From: a virus
Length of the DNA: 50,741 bases
IMG/VR virus record: IMGVR_UViG_3300025483_000018
Location: 1 to 50,741 of that record
Strand: one strand, 5' to 3'
In this document: positions 18,681 through 28,200 of the stretch, piece by piece
Layout: the number at the start of each line of letters is the position of its first letter
Position numbering within the stretch: position 1 is the stretch's first letter
Notes under the pieces: generated by a model
Seen by the model: the letters and a program-made list of their open reading frames with translations, nothing else
Told to the model about the DNA's origin: nothing
Databases searched by the model: none
Program-made: the position numbers and the translations under genes

Positions 18681-19868
18681 ATGCCATCAACTGATGATAA
18701 ATCAACAATGCTTTTTAAAATTGCTTTGGGGTATGCTGACACTGGTAATGCCCCAGGAAAAAGTGTTTCTAAAGAGTTCTATGCTGAGGGTGTTCCATCT
18801 AGACCTACTGTATATTCTAGTTCTGTTTGGTCTGAAGTTGATAAAATTCCAGTAGATGCTCCGGCCATGATTGATGGTGAAGTCTCTGGCGTTCTTGAAT
18901 ATTTTGAAGACCGAACGATGAGTAGTATGGCTACATCAGCCAAAGGTTTTTATCTTGCAGACCTAATAAACTCCATTCCCTTTAACTTTGGTAATCCTAC
19001 CAGTGGACCTAATAGCACTGGTTATGGTTATACGATTAAAAATTCTGCAGGCACTCAAATCCAGTTTGGCCAAGGTGACTGGGTTCTAGATACATCAGCT
19101 GGTATTTTACAATTCTACGATGATCTACCCAATGGTGTGACTACATCGGATCCACCAACAGTTTCTTTTTACAAATACATTGGTAAAAAAGGTGGTGGTG
19201 GAGGTGCAAGTATTACTATTTCTAGTACTGCACCTGCAGATGCTGATCCAGGATCAATGTGGTGGAACAGTGATACTGGTGATTTGCTTTTAAGATATGA
19301 AGACACTGATTCTACTCAGTGGGTTTCTGCTATTGGTGGTGCGGGTAGTTTATGGGAATTAAATTCTGCTACTAATACACTTAACACACCATATACAGTA
19401 TCTGCAGCTGCAAAGGCATTTAAAATACCTCATCCATTACCTTCAAAAGCAGAAGATTATGACTTGATGCATATTTCTGTTGAATCACCAACAGCAGATT
19501 TGATATACCGAGGTAAAATTCAATTGACTAATGGTAGAGCAACTGTTAATATAGATGAAAATGCAAATATGACCGAAGGAACTTTTGTGGCATTATCAAA
19601 TAATGCTCAATGTCATATTAGCAATAATTCTGACTGGACACAGGTGAGAGGAACAATAGACGGAAATATTCTTACTATCGAGGCAAAGGAATCTGATTGC
19701 AATGTGTTAATAGATTGGTTAGTTATTTCTACAAGAAGAGATCCTAGTTCGTATAATTTACCCGTTGTTAATGCTGCTGGAGAGTATTATCCAGAAGTTT
19801 TAAAATCTATTTTAGCACGTGAACCAAAGCAACATGTAGATCCAATTAAACTTGAATTTGGGGAATAG
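18681..19868 (+). CDS. Fibre-associated virion protein (395 aa)
   Basis: ATG start preceded by a GGGGG run at 18667-18671. The first about 175 residues resemble the N-terminus of the 2445-residue fibre: LFKIALGYA near the start, a VWSEVDKIPVDAP segment, then DWVLDTSAGILQFYDDLPNG and YIGKKG. A GGGGGA linker leads to a short ISSTAPADADPGSMWWNSDTG(D)L motif, a common phage-fibre segment with the pattern PG..WW.S..G.L...Y. The C-terminal 150 residues (about 240-395) look like a small globular domain with no catalytic motif I recognise. The shared anchor suggests it docks at the same virion site as the giant fibre; this is inference. The stop lies 6 bases before the next start. Confidence 0.8.
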   Translation: MPSTDDKSTMLFKIALGYADTGNAPGKSVSKEFYAEGVPSRPTVYSSSVWSEVDKIPVDAPAMIDGEVSGVLEYFEDRTMSSMATSAKGFYLADLINSIPFNFGNPTSGPNSTGYGYTIKNSAGTQIQFGQGDWVLDTSAGILQFYDDLPNGVTTSDPPTVSFYKYIGKKGGGGGASITISSTAPADADPGSMWWNSDTGDLLLRYEDTDSTQWVSAIGGAGSLWELNSATNTLNTPYTVSAAAKAFKIPHPLPSKAEDYDLMHISVESPTADLIYRGKIQLTNGRATVNIDENANMTEGTFVALSNNAQCHISNNSDWTQVRGTIDGNILTIEAKESDCNVLIDWLVISTRRDPSSYNLPVVNAAGEYYPEVLKSILAREPKQHVDPIKLEFGE

Positions 19869-19874
19869 AAATAT

Positions 19875-22535
19875 ATGGCTTTAGATTTTCCCGAAGGCGT
19901 TGGACCTGGTCATCTATATTATGATGCCACTAGTGGTAATATATACCAACTTGAAATAGGTGACTATTGGAGATTGCTGCCCAAACCATCTGCTCAAGGA
20001 GTTCAGGGATTTTCTGGTGGTGAGGTTGGGGCAACTGGTGACCAAGGTATTACAGGTATTCAAGGTCCTGATTCTGAGCAAGGTCTTCAAGGTATTACAG
20101 GTAAACCAGGACCTAATGCTCCACCTGAATTAATTACTCAAGGTAATCAAGGTTATCAAGGTTTTCAAGGTATTCAAGGTATTCAAGGTCCTCAAGGTAT
20201 TCAGGGACAAGCATCTGAATTAGGTGATATTGGTGTTCAAGGTGAAGATGGACCTCAAGGTACTAGTGGTTCTCCTGGACCTGTAGGAGAACTTGGGACC
20301 TTTAGTACACAAGGTGATCAAGGAACTCAAGGATTTCAGGGTCATAGAGGTGAACAAGGTTTTCAAGGTGTTCAGGGACAAGCAACTGAATTAGGTGATA
20401 AAGGTTCTCAAGGTCCCGATTCTGAACAAGGTCTTCAAGGTTTTCAAGGTCCTCTTGGTGATCAAGGAGAAGCATTACAACTAGGTTCTCAAGGTATTCA
20501 AGGTAATATTTCTGATCCTGGACCTGTAGGACATCTCGGTTATACTGGGGTGGGATATGACTTAGGTCCTGAAGGTAACCAAGGTCCTGAAGGTCATCAA
20601 GGACTTGCTGGTTATGAACTTAATCAAGGGATACAGGGAAATTCAATACAACGGGGAGATATTGGCATTCAAGGTACTCAAGGTTTTCAAGGTGAAGGTG
20701 GACCTCAAGGACCTGCAGGAACTGCAAATGATGTTGGATCTCAGGGTATAGATGCCGATCAAGGTATTCAAGGTTCATTGGGTTTTACGGGTGAACAAGG
20801 TACTACAGGAACTGCATCGGCCGGTGGTGATCAAGGTATCCAAGGTTTTCAGGGTAATAGAAGTTACAGTGGACGAAGAGGTCTTGCTGGTGGATTTAAT
20901 GTAGTTGGTGATCAAGGAACACAAGGATTTCAGGGTCGTCAAGGTGGAGAAGGTCCGTTAGGTGATACTGGTTTAGATGGTCTTTTTACTGATCAAGGTA
21001 CTCAAGGAGTTCTAGGGAATCAGTCTATTCAAGGTAACCAAGGTATTCAGGGGCCTTTGGGGACAGTTAATGAGCCAGGTGATAAAGGTGTACAAGCTAT
21101 TCAAGGTAAGTATGGTCTTAAGGGTAAACGTGGTATAGATGGTTATCCTGGTGGTGCTGATGAAGATGGTGACCAAGGTCCTGAAGGTGAACAAGGTCGT
21201 CAAGGTTTTCAAGGTAATATTGGTCCTTATGGTAATGTAGATTCTCAAGGTACTCAAGGTTTTACGGGTGAACAAGGTACTTTAGGAAAATTAGGAAAAT
21301 CTGGTTCTTCCGGTGCTCCAGGACCTGCACAAAACATAGGTTATCAAGGTTATCAAGGTTTTCAGGGTTATCAGGGTGATCAAGGTGTTCAAGGATTCGG
21401 TGGTAGTGCTGATGAAGATGGTGACCAAGGTGTTCAAGGTCGTCAAGCTTCTCAAGGGATAACCGGTCCTAAAGGTTATCTTGGTCCTGCTGGTGGTGCT
21501 GATGAAGATGGTTTTCCGGGTGAACAAGGTACACAAGGTATTCAAGGTTCAACTTTAAGTCGAGGAGTCCGAGGTGGGTCTGGTACTGCTACGCTGCAGG
21601 GTCCCCGTGGTATTCAAGGTACTCAAGGTTTTGCAGGGGGAAAAGGTGATAGAGGTGATAGAGGAAATGATGGGTATGCTAACAATCCTGGACAGCAAGG
21701 AGTACAAGGACCGATAGGTGATACTGGTAGAAATGGTATTTCTGGAGGTACTTATAAGTTCATACATAAAGAACATCTTTCTTGGACTAATAATACAAAG
21801 AGATCTCCACTCTCTGGAGAGATGGGATTATATACCGAATATACTGTGGGTGATATGTATAGAGTATGGCAACTTAAATTTTCTAGATTTGATCGTAATG
21901 GGAAAGATATTGGTAAAATATTTGACCTAGTAGGTTCTCCTACTGCTACCTTTTATGCATATACCAAAGCTTTGCACATGAAGCTTTCCTTCGCTGATTA
22001 TAGTAATACGTTAGAATCTGACCACGAGGGGTCGCATCAATTCATGGTTTATAGGGCACCGGTATATGATGCTGGAGATGATTCATATTTACTTATTCTT
22101 AATCAACAGGGTGATAATACTGCCTTCAATGCTAGATATTGGTATGGATCCTCAAGTGGAATGGACTTCCCTTCTATTAATGATGAAGTATATGTAGAAT
22201 TATTTTTTCATGGAGATCGAGGTCCATCTGGATATTCAACAAATCCTGGTGGTCAAGGTTATCAAGGTTTTCAAGGTCAAAGGGGTTATCAGGGATCTGT
22301 CGGTACTGTAAGTACTCAAGGATCCCTTGGATCTCAAGGTATTCAAGGTCATCGAGGTGCTCAGGGTTATCAAGGTTATCAAGGTTATCAAGGTGGACAA
22401 GGTATTGCTGCAAACCAAGGATTTCAAGGAGTTCAAGGTGTTTTGGGATCTTCAACACGTAATGTTTTTGTTTCTACATATGATCCAGATCCCACTACAG
22501 TTGATCCTGGTGCTTTATGGTTTAAAATACCGTAA
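19875..22535 (+). CDS. Collagen-like fibre protein A (Gly-X-Gln repeats, 886 aa)
   Basis: A short N-terminal domain (MALDFPEGVGPGHLYYD... YWRLLPKP, about 40 residues) is followed by a long Gly-X-Y array in which Y is most often Gln (GIQGFQG type). The array is broken at regular intervals by triplets lacking Gly (for example SEL, STQ, TEL, LQL, YDL); from 20133 to 21752 the spacing alternates 9 and 10 triplets. Nine additional single-Gly losses occur between these regular breaks. A globular insertion of about 160 residues (21753-22220) ends in INDEVYVELF, followed by a second Gly-X-Y arm and a short C-terminal tail ending TVDPGALWFKIP. Bacterial and phage collagen-like proteins form trimeric fibres; a tail or head fibre role is inferred. 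The start is set by GGGG at 19860-19863 and the next in-frame ATG. It is paralogous to the following gene. Confidence 0.85.
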   Translation: MALDFPEGVGPGHLYYDATSGNIYQLEIGDYWRLLPKPSAQGVQGFSGGEVGATGDQGITGIQGPDSEQGLQGITGKPGPNAPPELITQGNQGYQGFQGIQGIQGPQGIQGQASELGDIGVQGEDGPQGTSGSPGPVGELGTFSTQGDQGTQGFQGHRGEQGFQGVQGQATELGDKGSQGPDSEQGLQGFQGPLGDQGEALQLGSQGIQGNISDPGPVGHLGYTGVGYDLGPEGNQGPEGHQGLAGYELNQGIQGNSIQRGDIGIQGTQGFQGEGGPQGPAGTANDVGSQGIDADQGIQGSLGFTGEQGTTGTASAGGDQGIQGFQGNRSYSGRRGLAGGFNVVGDQGTQGFQGRQGGEGPLGDTGLDGLFTDQGTQGVLGNQSIQGNQGIQGPLGTVNEPGDKGVQAIQGKYGLKGKRGIDGYPGGADEDGDQGPEGEQGRQGFQGNIGPYGNVDSQGTQGFTGEQGTLGKLGKSGSSGAPGPAQNIGYQGYQGFQGYQGDQGVQGFGGSADEDGDQGVQGRQASQGITGPKGYLGPAGGADEDGFPGEQGTQGIQGSTLSRGVRGGSGTATLQGPRGIQGTQGFAGGKGDRGDRGNDGYANNPGQQGVQGPIGDTGRNGISGGTYKFIHKEHLSWTNNTKRSPLSGEMGLYTEYTVGDMYRVWQLKFSRFDRNGKDIGKIFDLVGSPTATFYAYTKALHMKLSFADYSNTLESDHEGSHQFMVYRAPVYDAGDDSYLLILNQQGDNTAFNARYWYGSSSGMDFPSINDEVYVELFFHGDRGPSGYSTNPGGQGYQGFQGQRGYQGSVGTVSTQGSLGSQGIQGHRGAQGYQGYQGYQGGQGIAANQGFQGVQGVLGSSTRNVFVSTYDPDPTTVDPGALWFKIP
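20133..21752 (+). repeat. Collagen-like array with 9/10-triplet interruption ladder (protein A)
   Basis: Reading in triplets from ITQ at 20133, glycine-less triplets fall after 9,10,9,10,9,10,9,10,9,10,9,10,9,10,9,10,10,10 triplets, the last being NNP at 21681; eight triplets later the globular insertion begins at 21753. The arithmetic (180 triplets, 1620 bases) closes exactly on the sequence. Nine further single-Gly substitutions lie inside the intervals. Confidence 0.85.
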
Positions 22536-22552
22536 TAATTTTTTTGTATTCA

Positions 22553-22560
22553 GATAAATA
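22553..22560 (+). promoter_or_regulatory. T4-late-type promoter box (GATAAATA)
   Basis: GATAAATA sits in the 47-base gap between the two collagen-like genes, 22 bases before the second ATG, with an AAGGAT ribosome-binding sequence at 22567-22572 between them. The second gene could therefore be transcribed separately as well as from upstream. Confidence 0.5.
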
Positions 22561-22582
22561 ATCTTTAAGGATAAAAAATAAA

Positions 22583-25183
22583 ATGCCAATAGAATTTCCA
22601 GGAGGTCCAAATGACCCAACACTACAGATAGGTGATGAACATTCCGTTTTGGGTGGTAGAACCTGGGTATGGAATGGTACTTACTGGAAAAGAAAACCAG
22701 ATCCTGGTCCTCAAGGTGTTCAAGGACCAGACACTGGTCCTCAAGGTATAAGGGGTTATCAGGGGTTGCAGGGTGACCAAGGAACTCAAGGTTTTCAAGG
22801 TGAACAGGGACTTCAAGGTGACCAAGGAATTTCTGCTAGTGATCTCGCTGCTCAAGGATATAGAGGTGAACAAGGTACTCAAGGTATACAAGGTGAAATT
22901 GGTGAACAAGGTATAAGTGGTGAAGATGTAGATAAAGGTTTACAGGGTGACCAAGGAACTCAAGGTTTTCAAGGTATTCAAGGTGAACGAGGTGAACAAG
23001 GTGAAGATGGATCTGAAGTAGGTAAAGGAAGTCAGGGTACTCAAGGATCTCAAGGTATACAAGGTGAAATTGGTGAACAAGGTATAAGTGGTGAAGATGT
23101 AGATAAAGGTTTACAGGGTGACCAAGGAACTCAAGGTATACAAGGTATACAAGGTGAAATTGGTGAACAGGGTATAAGTGGTTCTCAAGTTGGACAGGGG
23201 AGTCAGGGTACTCAAGGACCTCAAGGTCCGCTTGGTCCTCAAGGATTTCAGGGTGTATCTGGTGCTAATGTTGCTCAAGGTATAAAAGGTTCAACGGGAG
23301 ACCGCGGTCCTTCTGGATTTACAGGACCTCAAGGACCTCAAGGAATATCTGGATATGAAGTAGGACAAGGTTTTGCCGGTCCCCAAGGTCCTCAAGGTCT
23401 TCAGGGTGGTTATGGTCCTAGAGGTGTATCTGGTGAAGATGTTAGTCAGGGAAGTCAAGGTTCTCAAGGCACACGAGGTGAACAAGGTACGCAAGGTGGA
23501 ATCGGTCTACAGGGTATAAGTGGTAGTGACGTTGCCAAAGGTTCTCAAGGTTCTCAAGGTCCTCAAGGTGTTCAAGGTGTTCAAGGTCAACAAGGTATTC
23601 AAGGTTATGAAGTTGGAAAAGGTAGTCAGGGTGCCAGTGGATCTCAAGGTACACGAGGTGAATTAGGTCCTCAAGGTATTCAAGGTACTGATGGTGCTCA
23701 AATTGGTCAAGGTATTCAAGGTCCTCAAGGTATTCAAGGTATTCAAGGTGTAATTGGTCTACAGGGTATAAGTGGTGGTGATGTATCTAAAGGTTTTCAG
23801 GGTGACCAAGGTATTCAAGGTTTTCAGGGGTTGCAGGGTGACCAAGGAACTCAAGGAGTCAGTGGTGCTAACGTTACTAAAGGTGCTCAAGGAAATGCTG
23901 GATATCAGGGAATAAGAGGCAATAGAGGTTTTCAAGGCGAAAGTGGTGCTTATGCTTTTCAGGGTATTCAAGGATTAATTGGTCCTCAAGGTATTGATGG
24001 TAACCAAGGACCTCAAGGACCTCAAGGTATTGATGGTTCTGAAGTTGCTAGAGGTTTTCAGGGTTATCAGGGTGATCAAGGTACTAAAGGTATACTGGGT
24101 GACAGAGGTATAACAGGGCAAACAGTATCTAAGGGTGATCAAGGTATTCAAGGTATTCAGGGAATTATTGGATATCAGGGATCTATCGGTGAACAAGGTA
24201 TAAGTGGTGGTAATATCGCTAGAGGTGACCAAGGTATACAAGGTGAACAAGGTATTCAAGGACCTAGAGGTCTTCAAGGTTATCAAGGAGTTGATGGTTC
24301 AAATACTAATTATGGTGGTCAAGGTTTTGGTGGTGCTACCGGTGCAACTGGAATTGAGGGTGACCAAGGACCTCAAGGAGTAAGTGGCGCTATTATCGGT
24401 GCTGGAGACCAAGGTGAACCTGGTGGCCAGGGTGTTCAAGGCACACGAGGTATTACTGGCAATACTGGTCTGCTATTCGTGTACAAAGGTGAAAATACCG
24501 CAACCAATCCAACTCCTCAGGCTGCCTCAAACGCTTATATGCAGATTGAATTTGACACTGGTAGTGGTAGCCTAGATGATCTTAAAAAGATTTGGATTAG
24601 TAGATATCACAACGGTGCATATATTAATAATTACTTACAATCATGGGATAAAAGTGGATCTACTGGAAATAGGGGTATTATCACTATTACTAAAACTGAT
24701 TATAGTGCTCAGATTATGGTACAATTGGTTAGTTCATCCAACTCCACCTTCAATGGTTATACACCCATGACTGTTGATGGGTCTCCTTTCCATACATCAA
24801 GTGATTCAAATCCATTTACTCTTAATGATGAGGTCTTTATAAACTTTATTCCTAGTGGAGTACAGGGTATTGATGGTGCCTTGACATCTCTTGGCCAACA
24901 AGGTATTCGAGGTTTAACGGGTTTTCAAGGTCATACAGGTGAAAGTGGGGAAAGTTTTGGTCAAGGTTCTCAAGGTTTCGATGGTGACAGAGGTTTTCAG
25001 GGTCATACTGGTACACGAGGTGAATTAGGTCCTCAAGGTATTAGTGGTCAAAATACCGACTATGGTGGTCAAGGTATCCAAGGTATTCAGGGCCCCAATG
25101 CATATGAAATTACTACATCCACAGTAGATCCAGGAGTAAACGATGGTGCTGTGGGTGATATTTGGATTAAATACACTCCATAA
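22583..25183 (+). CDS. Collagen-like fibre protein B (Gly-X-Gln repeats, 866 aa)
   Basis: Layout parallels the preceding gene: an N-terminal domain of about 40 residues (MPIEFPGGPNDPTLQIGD... WVWNGTYWKRKP), a long Gly-X-Y array with Gln at Y, a globular insertion of about 130 residues (about 24470-24860, ending LNDEVFINF), a second Gly-X-Y arm and a C-terminal tail ending GAVGDIWIKYTP. Regular glycine-less triplets are mostly V-x-x (VDK, VGK, VAQ, VSQ, VTK, IGQ) preceded by a GISGED- or GVSGAN-like pair. Their spacing alternates 9 and 10 triplets, exactly as in the preceding protein, with no other interruptions inside that stretch. Stretches of 87 bases are exactly repeated 171 bases apart, so duplication of the superperiod is recent in places. 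A trimeric fibre is likely; whether it pairs with protein A is untested. Confidence 0.85.
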   Translation: MPIEFPGGPNDPTLQIGDEHSVLGGRTWVWNGTYWKRKPDPGPQGVQGPDTGPQGIRGYQGLQGDQGTQGFQGEQGLQGDQGISASDLAAQGYRGEQGTQGIQGEIGEQGISGEDVDKGLQGDQGTQGFQGIQGERGEQGEDGSEVGKGSQGTQGSQGIQGEIGEQGISGEDVDKGLQGDQGTQGIQGIQGEIGEQGISGSQVGQGSQGTQGPQGPLGPQGFQGVSGANVAQGIKGSTGDRGPSGFTGPQGPQGISGYEVGQGFAGPQGPQGLQGGYGPRGVSGEDVSQGSQGSQGTRGEQGTQGGIGLQGISGSDVAKGSQGSQGPQGVQGVQGQQGIQGYEVGKGSQGASGSQGTRGELGPQGIQGTDGAQIGQGIQGPQGIQGIQGVIGLQGISGGDVSKGFQGDQGIQGFQGLQGDQGTQGVSGANVTKGAQGNAGYQGIRGNRGFQGESGAYAFQGIQGLIGPQGIDGNQGPQGPQGIDGSEVARGFQGYQGDQGTKGILGDRGITGQTVSKGDQGIQGIQGIIGYQGSIGEQGISGGNIARGDQGIQGEQGIQGPRGLQGYQGVDGSNTNYGGQGFGGATGATGIEGDQGPQGVSGAIIGAGDQGEPGGQGVQGTRGITGNTGLLFVYKGENTATNPTPQAASNAYMQIEFDTGSGSLDDLKKIWISRYHNGAYINNYLQSWDKSGSTGNRGIITITKTDYSAQIMVQLVSSSNSTFNGYTPMTVDGSPFHTSSDSNPFTLNDEVFINFIPSGVQGIDGALTSLGQQGIRGLTGFQGHTGESGESFGQGSQGFDGDRGFQGHTGTRGELGPQGISGQNTDYGGQGIQGIQGPNAYEITTSTVDPGVNDGAVGDIWIKYTP
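22847..24394 (+). repeat. Collagen-like array with 9/10-triplet interruption ladder (protein B)
   Basis: From AAQ at 22847 the glycine-less triplets fall after 9,10 repeated eight times, then 10 and 10, reaching IGA at 24395. The arithmetic (172 triplets, 1548 bases) closes exactly. The superperiod is 19 triplets (171 bases). Unlike protein A, no additional Gly losses were found between ladder positions. Confidence 0.9.
22880..23137 (+). repeat. 171-nt period duplication with 87 identical bases
   Basis: Bases 22880-22966 recur identically at 23051-23137, an offset of 171 bases, equal to one 19-triplet superperiod of the collagen-like array. This is the clearest nucleotide trace of superperiod duplication in the gene. 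Confidence 0.9.
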
Positions 25184-25186
25184 ATA
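25179..25186 (+). promoter_or_regulatory. T4-late-type promoter box (CATAAATA)
   Basis: CATAAATA overlaps the stop codon of collagen-like gene B and lies 22 bases before the ATG at 25209, the same geometry as at the collagen-like gene B start. Confidence 0.45.
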
Positions 25187-25208
25187 ATAAAAAAAGTATA
25201 TAATTTAA

Positions 25209-28200
25209 ATGGCTATCTATTATGTTGATCTTGAAAATGGCAACGATGCCAACAATGGGCAGTCTTTTGCTGATAGAAAGTTAACCATCCCAAATGTTTC
25301 TCAGTTTGATGAAGTTCGAGTTATGGCTTCTGCGGATGCATATGCTATAGGGAATGCAACTTGGACTTCACAAGAAGTTACTTCTAAGGAGTTTGTAGTA
25401 AACGTAAGTGATGATAATGGTGAGATTAAAATTTATATTAGTCCAAATACTTTGGCATATTATCAAGATGATGGTTATGTGCAGATTGCTAATAGTTATA
25501 TTGGTGCCCTTAATGGTCGTTGGCAGACTACAAGTTTAGGTAATGGATATTACAAATTAAAAAACTCATCTTTTTCTAGTCTCGGTGTTAGTTCTGGAAC
25601 TGGAGTCAATCCAACAACTATACAGCAAATTAGTGGTAGATTAGTTATATTTTCTGGTGAACAAGTAAAAAGTATTACACCATCTTGGTCAGCTGCGTCA
25701 GTAACCAATGTAGTAACTGCGTATGTAAATGTTGGTGGTTGTTTTGATGCAGCAACTAATGGTGGAGTATTAGTTCCCGGTTCGACTGATTTTGTATCAA
25801 GACCACAAAGTACATGGAGGATTAAATGGAGTAGCAATACTGCGGTTACTGTAGAGGAGAGGACATATTTTGATCCTAGAACTGTGATATCAAGTTGGTC
25901 TAACTCATATAATTCCAACTATGGATCAGATAATTATGGTAGAAGCATATACACGGGGTATTGGCAGAGACATTACTTTGGTTCTTATACTGGATATTAT
26001 CTAGTCGTCAACTCAAACTCGTTCATTAACATAGGACACTATTCTACTACTAATTACCCAAATTTAACGAATCCTTCCGCTAGGAATTATAAAATAGGTG
26101 CTAGAAATAGTGAAATGTATCGTTTAAGGTACAAAGTAGTCAACTCCAAGGATCACACGGCTTATAGTGATGTTGACGAATATACGAGCACAACCAGTAC
26201 TTATAATAATGGTTACTTAATTTGGTATATTGGAAACAGACAAGATGCTGGTAGTGTCTCATCATATCAAGGTGATTCTTCAACAAATGCTCATGACCTT
26301 GAATGGACTGCTTACTTTTATGGGAGAGTTGGTAGTAACAATATGATTCAGGTTGATATTCACACTAATACTGATTTTGAATTGCAAACTATTGTACCAG
26401 GTGTAGTTTCTGTAGGGAGTGCTTCTGGATCTGGATCTGGGTCACAGTTTAATACAGGTGGAACAGAAGCAAATACTACTGTTTTTTGGGAAAATTTTAC
26501 AAGTTCTATTGATTTAAGTTCTTATGATTCATTATCATTAATGATGAAGAGAACTGGAACTGTTCCTGATAATTTTAAACTTAGATTGCATGAAGGTGCT
26601 TATGACAGTGGTGCATCATACGTAGAAGTAGCATTGCCCATAGGAACTTTGTCTAGTGAATGGGTACCAGTTGCTATAGATTTTGGAGCAAATTTATCTT
26701 CTAATATACAAGCAATCTCTATTCATTATGATGGTTCAAGTGATAATACTAGCATAGGATCATTTTACATTTCAGATCTGACCGCTGTTAGTTCAACGGG
26801 TCTTAATCTTTCTACTTATATTGGAAGAAATACTACAGATTCTCCACATTGGTACAGAATAGAATCAATTGATTTTGATGGATACAATACTTTTGTATCT
26901 ATTAAAGGTTCTAATGACCAAATAGCAGGTGATAATAATCAATTAGCATATTATGGTAGTGGTACTACTCCTCCAAATCTTCGAGATAATGCTTCTGTTG
27001 TTACTGATACTGTAACAACTTATGGTAGATCACCAATAACACTTGGTAATTCGGGTATAACATTAAATACGAATCGAGTATCTGTAAGGGGTGGATGGAA
27101 TAGAACTGATATGTCCACTCAAACTAGCGATACTTGGATTAATATGAATGCTACTGAAGGCACGGTTTTTAATATTAGCAACGTTCAAGGATCGTATTAT
27201 TCAAATTTCCATGCCACTGGTGGTGGAACAGGTTTTTATATCACTGGTTGTAAGGGCATTGAGTTGGAAAATTGTAGTGCATCATATTGTAACGATGTTG
27301 GTTTTCTTCCAATCAGTTCAGATGCGTGGAAGTTAAAAATAATATCTTCTCTTGCTAATGGTCAATCAGTTACGTGTAATAACACTAACGGAGGTGAAAT
27401 TTATGGGGGTATTCATGATGGCAATACGAAAGGTATTTCAAGAGCACAGAATAAAATTTCGGATATTAATACTTTTGATGTTGTTATAAGAGGATGTCGA
27501 GATGATGCAATGTACTATGATATGGCTAAATCATGTAGAGATTATAACCCAACAATCACATCTTGTAGTCATAACATATATGATGTGAAAGAATCTACTG
27601 ATATTTTAGTTCACGGTGGGTTAATAAGACCTTCTAGAACAAGACAATCTTCAACCTACCATTATTACAATTCTGAGGACTCTGAGGTATACTTCCTTGG
27701 AACTAATATTGCAGATCTTACTATAACTACCAATCAAAGTGGTGTTGTTAGTATGGAATCTACTCTGTATGTAGATGGACCTTGTGAAGAAATATCTAAT
27801 GCAAATAGAACAAGGATACTGTGGCCTCCACACACATCGTTAGTAAAAGATCCAGACACAAAAGCCTTTACTCTTCCAGATGGAAGTACAGATCCTGGTA
27901 ATGTCTGTTGGAAATGGGAACGGCATCAATCATATGATTATACTGGTTGGAAGATTAGACAAAATTCTCCAAGAATAAAACTTGGAGAAATACCAGTATC
28001 AAGTGGTACTACAATTACGGTTAGTGCTGATGTGTATCGATCTTCACCGAGTTATGGAAGATTGCAAGTTTTTTGTGATTGGATGGAATCTTCCATCGGT
28101 ATTACTGAAGATGTTGAGGATGATTTTTATGGACCGGTAAGCCAGTGGAATAATGTATCTTTTAATGTTACTGCAGTTACTACTGGTGTAGCGGTTATAT

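Noticed and set aside
21012-24286. Minus-strand frames with L-T-L-N-T-L or T-L-I-T-L patterns opposite the collagen-like genes
   Set aside because: These arise from the complement of CAAGGT repeats and do not look like proteins; no ribosome-binding sites.
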